This document shows, piece after piece, positions 61,280 through 64,000 of a DNA stretch of 64,000 nucleotides. Position 1 is the stretch's first letter. Every line of letters begins with the position of its first letter. This DNA is from Ralstonia thomasii (GTDB lineage Bacteria; Pseudomonadota; Gammaproteobacteria; Burkholderiales; Burkholderiaceae), in assembly GCF_958405895.1 (NCBI RefSeq), contig NZ_CATZAR010000015.1. One strand, given 5' to 3'. The position numbers were made by a program, and so were the translations under genes. The notes under the pieces were generated by a model. The model saw nothing but the letters and a program-made list of their open reading frames with translations, had not been told where the DNA came from and made no database searches.

Positions 61280-62194
61280 CTAGCGATGTCGCCCCGTCTG
61301 GGCAGCCGGCGCTGCTGACGAGCTGCCGCCGTTCGGGCTGCGCATGTATTTGAAGAAATCGTTGTTCGGCTGCAGCACCATCACGTCCTTCCGATCTCGG
61401 AACGATGCGCGATACGCCTCCATGGAGCGCCAGAATGCGGCGAACTGCGGATCACGGCCAAACGCCTCGGCATAAATGTCAGCGGCGCGGGCATCGCCTT
61501 CCCCCTTGATCTTCTGCGCATCTCGGTAGGCATCGGCCAGGACGACTTCGCGCTGACGGTCGGCATCGGCGCGGATTTTTTCGCCCTCAGCAGCCCCCGT
61601 CGAACGCAGCTCGTTGGCCACGCGCTTGCGCTCGGCTTCCATGCGACGGTAGACCGATTCGGTCACGCTGGCCAGCAGATCCACCCGCTTCAGGCGCACG
61701 TCGATGATGTCCACGCCGACCGACTTGCCGTACTCCTGTACGCCCTTGAGGATGCTCTGCATCACAGCTTCGCGATCCGTCGATACCACGTCGGAAACAG
61801 TGCGGCGCGCAAACTCATCTCGGGCGATGGAGTTGATCTTCTGCGTCATGCTGTCCTGCGCAAGGCGGCTATCGCCCTTGAAGCTCACGTAGAACAGACG
61901 CGGATCGGACACGCGCCACTTCACGAACCAGTCGACCAGCAGGTTCTTTTTCTCTGCCGTAATGAAACGATCGGCGCCGGCCACATCGATGGTCTGCAGG
62001 CGCTTATCCATGAACACCACGTTCTGCAGCGGGGGCGGAAGCTTGAAATGCAGCCCCGGCTCCTTGATGACCTGCTTGATCTCCCCAAAGGCGAATACCA
62101 CGGCGTACTGCCGCTGATCCACCACGAACACCACCGACGAGAACACCGCCAGGGCAATGACCAGCGCCACGAAGGCAGAAATCAGACGATTCAT
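61280..62194 (-). CDS. hflC: HflC protein (FtsH modulator)
   Basis: SPFH/band-7 membrane protein that with HflK forms a cage around the FtsH protease and tunes its action. 304 residues: one N-terminal transmembrane helix (about 5-25), then VVDQRQYAVVFAFGEIKQV, the band-7 domain (about 25-200) and a coiled-coil region (RKRVANELRSTGAAEGEKIRADADRQ). It lies 12 bases after hflK. Confidence 0.95.
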   Translation of the reverse strand: MNRLISAFVALVIALAVFSSVVFVVDQRQYAVVFAFGEIKQVIKEPGLHFKLPPPLQNVVFMDKRLQTIDVAGADRFITAEKKNLLVDWFVKWRVSDPRLFYVSFKGDSRLAQDSMTQKINSIARDEFARRTVSDVVSTDREAVMQSILKGVQEYGKSVGVDIIDVRLKRVDLLASVTESVYRRMEAERKRVANELRSTGAAEGEKIRADADRQREVVLADAYRDAQKIKGEGDARAADIYAEAFGRDPQFAAFWRSMEAYRASFRDRKDVMVLQPNNDFFKYMRSPNGGSSSAAPAAQTGRHR

Positions 62195-62206
62195 AGTGCC
62201 CTCCTG

Positions 62207-63589
62207 TTAGCGCGAATCGCGGTCACGGTTGCGCAGCGCTTCGCGCGAGCGCGAATCTGCGTCATTGGCCGGTGACGGATTGGAGGGAGTGGGCACGCCC
62301 TGCGCAGAACCGCTGTCCTGCGCAGAAGCACCCGGCGCGGGAGCCGGGCGCGATGTGTCGCCCTGCGTTTGCGCGATCAGCTTGTCCAGCGGCAAATACA
62401 AGAGGCTGCCATTGCTCTGGTCGACCAAGACTTTCGTCGAATTGGCGTAAATGTCTTGCATGGTTTCCAGATAGATACGGTCGCGCGTGACCTGCGGCGC
62501 TTTCGCGTACTCACGTTGCACCGACGCAAAGCGCGCCGCATCACCTTCCGCACGCGCAGTGACGCGTGCCTTGTAGCCTTGGGCCTCTTCGCCCAGACGC
62601 GCGGCCGTGCCCTTGGCGCGCGGCACCACGTCATTGGCGTAAGCCTGACCTTCAGAAATGGCACGCTCGCGGTCCTGGCCAGCCTTGGTCACGTCATCGA
62701 ACGCGGCCTGCACCTGCTCGGGCGGCTGCACGCTCTGCACGTTCACGCTGAGGATTCGAATCCCGGTCTTGTACGCCGACAAGATGCGTTGAATCGATTC
62801 CGCGAGATTACGGCCCACAGCATCACGACCTTCGTACAGAACCGCATCCATCTTGTTGCGACCGACGATCTCGCGCACCGACGTCTCGGCCGCCTGCGTC
62901 ACCAGTTCTTCATCGCCGCCACGGTCCGTACGGTTGTAGAACAGGTAGTCGACGGGATTGGCAATGTTGTACTGGACCGAGAAGCGCACGTCGACGATGT
63001 TCTCGTCCTGCGTGAGCATCGAGGAATCTTTCAGGTTCGTGTCCTTGATCTGGGTAGTCCGACCGATTTCAAGCGTGCGCACACCCGACAGGTTCACGAT
63101 TTCGTGCGATTCGACCGGATACGGCAGACGCCAGTTAATACCCGGCGTTGCCAGGTACTTGAAACGGCCGAACTGCAGGATCACGCCCGTCTGGCCTTCC
63201 TGCACGATAAAGAAACCGCTGGCTAGCCACAGGCCAACGAGCACCGCCAGCAGCACGCCGATGCCCAGGCCCGAGCCGCCACGGCCGTTACCGGGACGCA
63301 GCGGCGTGGGGCCGTCGCTACCGTTACCGCTGTCCTTGCGGCCGAACAGGTTGTTCAGGCGGCGATTGAAGTCGCGCCACAACTCGTCAAGGTCGGGGGG
63401 GCCATCCTGAGGCGGTTTGCTTTGACGCTTTGGTTCGTCTTTGTTGCCTTCGCGCTCGGCGTTGTTGTTGTCATCGCCGCGACCCCAGCGCGGATCGTTC
63501 AGCGAAAGCAGCACACGCAAGCGGTGCCACAAACCTCGCGCCGGACGCGGCGAGGCCATGGAAGAAGACTGGGTCGAAATCTCGGGCAT
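62207..63589 (-). CDS. hflK: HflK protein (FtsH modulator)
   Basis: Partner of HflC. 460 residues from MPEISTQSSSM: a Gly/Asn/Asp-rich cytoplasmic N-terminus (LSLNDPRWGRGDDNNN, PPDLDELWRDFNRRLNNLFG), a transmembrane helix (about 123-145), the band-7 domain (QEGQTGVILQFGRF onward) and a Pro/Ser/Ala-rich tail. The start is uncertain: an ATG at 63640, four bases after the hflX stop, would add 17 residues, and another ATG ten codons later is possible. Confidence 0.92.
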   Translation of the reverse strand: MPEISTQSSSMASPRPARGLWHRLRVLLSLNDPRWGRGDDNNNAEREGNKDEPKRQSKPPQDGPPDLDELWRDFNRRLNNLFGRKDSGNGSDGPTPLRPGNGRGGSGLGIGVLLAVLVGLWLASGFFIVQEGQTGVILQFGRFKYLATPGINWRLPYPVESHEIVNLSGVRTLEIGRTTQIKDTNLKDSSMLTQDENIVDVRFSVQYNIANPVDYLFYNRTDRGGDEELVTQAAETSVREIVGRNKMDAVLYEGRDAVGRNLAESIQRILSAYKTGIRILSVNVQSVQPPEQVQAAFDDVTKAGQDRERAISEGQAYANDVVPRAKGTAARLGEEAQGYKARVTARAEGDAARFASVQREYAKAPQVTRDRIYLETMQDIYANSTKVLVDQSNGSLLYLPLDKLIAQTQGDTSRPAPAPGASAQDSGSAQGVPTPSNPSPANDADSRSREALRNRDRDSR

Positions 63590-63644
63590 GAGCGGTCGGG
63601 CTTGTCCTGATTGTCTGACTGCGAAGAAGTAGCGGGCCATTCTA

Positions 63645-64000
63645 TCAGCCCTCTTCGTCACCTTTGGCGGAAGAACCGCTGCTCGGCAAGCTTTGCGACA
63701 GTTCGTCACGGTGGGCCGGCGGCGAATCACGTCGGGTGTCGAAGCGCGGATCGAAATCGCCGCCATGCGACGCGGGGTGCTCACGCAGGCGGATCGCAGT
63801 CTCGACCAGCGCTTCGCGCAACAGATCGAGCCCGGTCCCTTCTATGGCGGAAACGAACACGCGCCGCACAGCGCCGGTTTCGTCTCGCTCGATGCGCGGG
63901 CCAGCCGCGCGCAGCTCCTCAGCCGCGTCGATCTTGTTCATCACCAGAATTTGGGGGATGCCGCTGGCATTGATTTCGTCCAGCACGCGATCGACCTGCT
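63645..64000 (-). CDS. hflX: GTPase HflX, C-terminal part (cut by the window end)
   Basis: About 118 residues of the 3' end are inside the window. The frame is open to 64000 and reads QVDRVLDEINASGIPQILVMNKID, the last part being the NKxD guanine-recognition motif, followed by VFVSAIEGTGLDLLREAL (SAx motif). The rest of the gene lies outside. HflX is a ribosome-splitting GTPase. The tail after about 75 residues is polar. The stop codon lies four bases before a possible hflK start. Confidence 0.93.
   Translation of the reverse strand, partial: QVDRVLDEINASGIPQILVMNKIDAAEELRAAGPRIERDETGAVRRVFVSAIEGTGLDLLREALVETAIRLREHPASHGGDFDPRFDTRRDSPPAHRDELSQSLPSSGSSAKGDEEG

Overview
The window is a stretch of core chromosome from a high-GC betaproteobacterium of the family Burkholderiaceae, most likely the genus Ralstonia. 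The basis is the protein sequences together with the gene orders rimP-nusA-infB-rbfA-truB, ccoISNOQPG with fnr beside it, glnA-DUF4124-ntrB-ntrC and hflX-hflK-hflC-DUF2065-hisZ-purA. The species call is inference from recognition, not from a database search. No phage, transposon, CRISPR array, toxin-antitoxin pair or secretion cluster is visible, and gene density is near 90 percent.

Layout. 1-6.6 kb: the translation operon rimP-nusA-infB-rbfA-truB (minus strand). 6.7-9.4 kb: rluB and scpB. 9.9-19.7 kb: a complete cbb3 (high-affinity) cytochrome oxidase locus with assembly genes (ccoI, S, N, O, Q, P, G, a short fixH and an 84-residue membrane protein), the oxygen regulator gene fnr, and a cysteine-containing UreH-like membrane protein. 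FNR-type boxes lie ahead of ccoI and ccoN, both at the spacing expected of class II activated promoters, and a third lies beside fnr. 19.8-21.8 kb: a ComB-like phosphatase and the AFG1/ZapE ATPase. 21.9-27.6 kb: the 2-oxoglutarate dehydrogenase operon odhA-odhB-lpd. 27.9-33 kb: the glycerol-3-phosphate and glycerophosphodiester uptake operon ugpB-A-E-C-Q, divergent from a HAD phosphatase. 34.6-39.5 kb: nitrogen control (ntrC, ntrB, a DUF4124 gene, glnA), with a sigma-54-type promoter and an NtrC-like site ahead of glnA. 40-45 kb: a rhodanese, a MoeA/CinA-like domain protein, an EI24 membrane protein, and a little-known set of sterol-desaturase-like protein, polysaccharide deacetylase and secreted beta-propeller. 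45.2-57.1 kb: hrpA, argA, a YggX-type protein, rpiA, tal, a sirtuin, rlmB and rnr. 57.2 kb: tRNA-Leu(CAG). 57.6-64 kb: a phosphoribosyltransferase, purA, hisZ, a DUF2065 protein, hflC, hflK and the 3' end of hflX.

The genes are mostly well-known families. The less obvious content is in the spaces between them: a promoter followed by a strong terminator in the rimP leader, FNR, PhoB and NtrC/sigma-54 signals that fit the operons they precede, stable hairpins between genes of the odh, ugp and purA operons, and two genes (ccoI, hrpA) whose predicted promoters leave almost no untranslated leader. I found no clearly new multigene system. The nearest candidate is the three-gene set at 42.3-45.1 kb.
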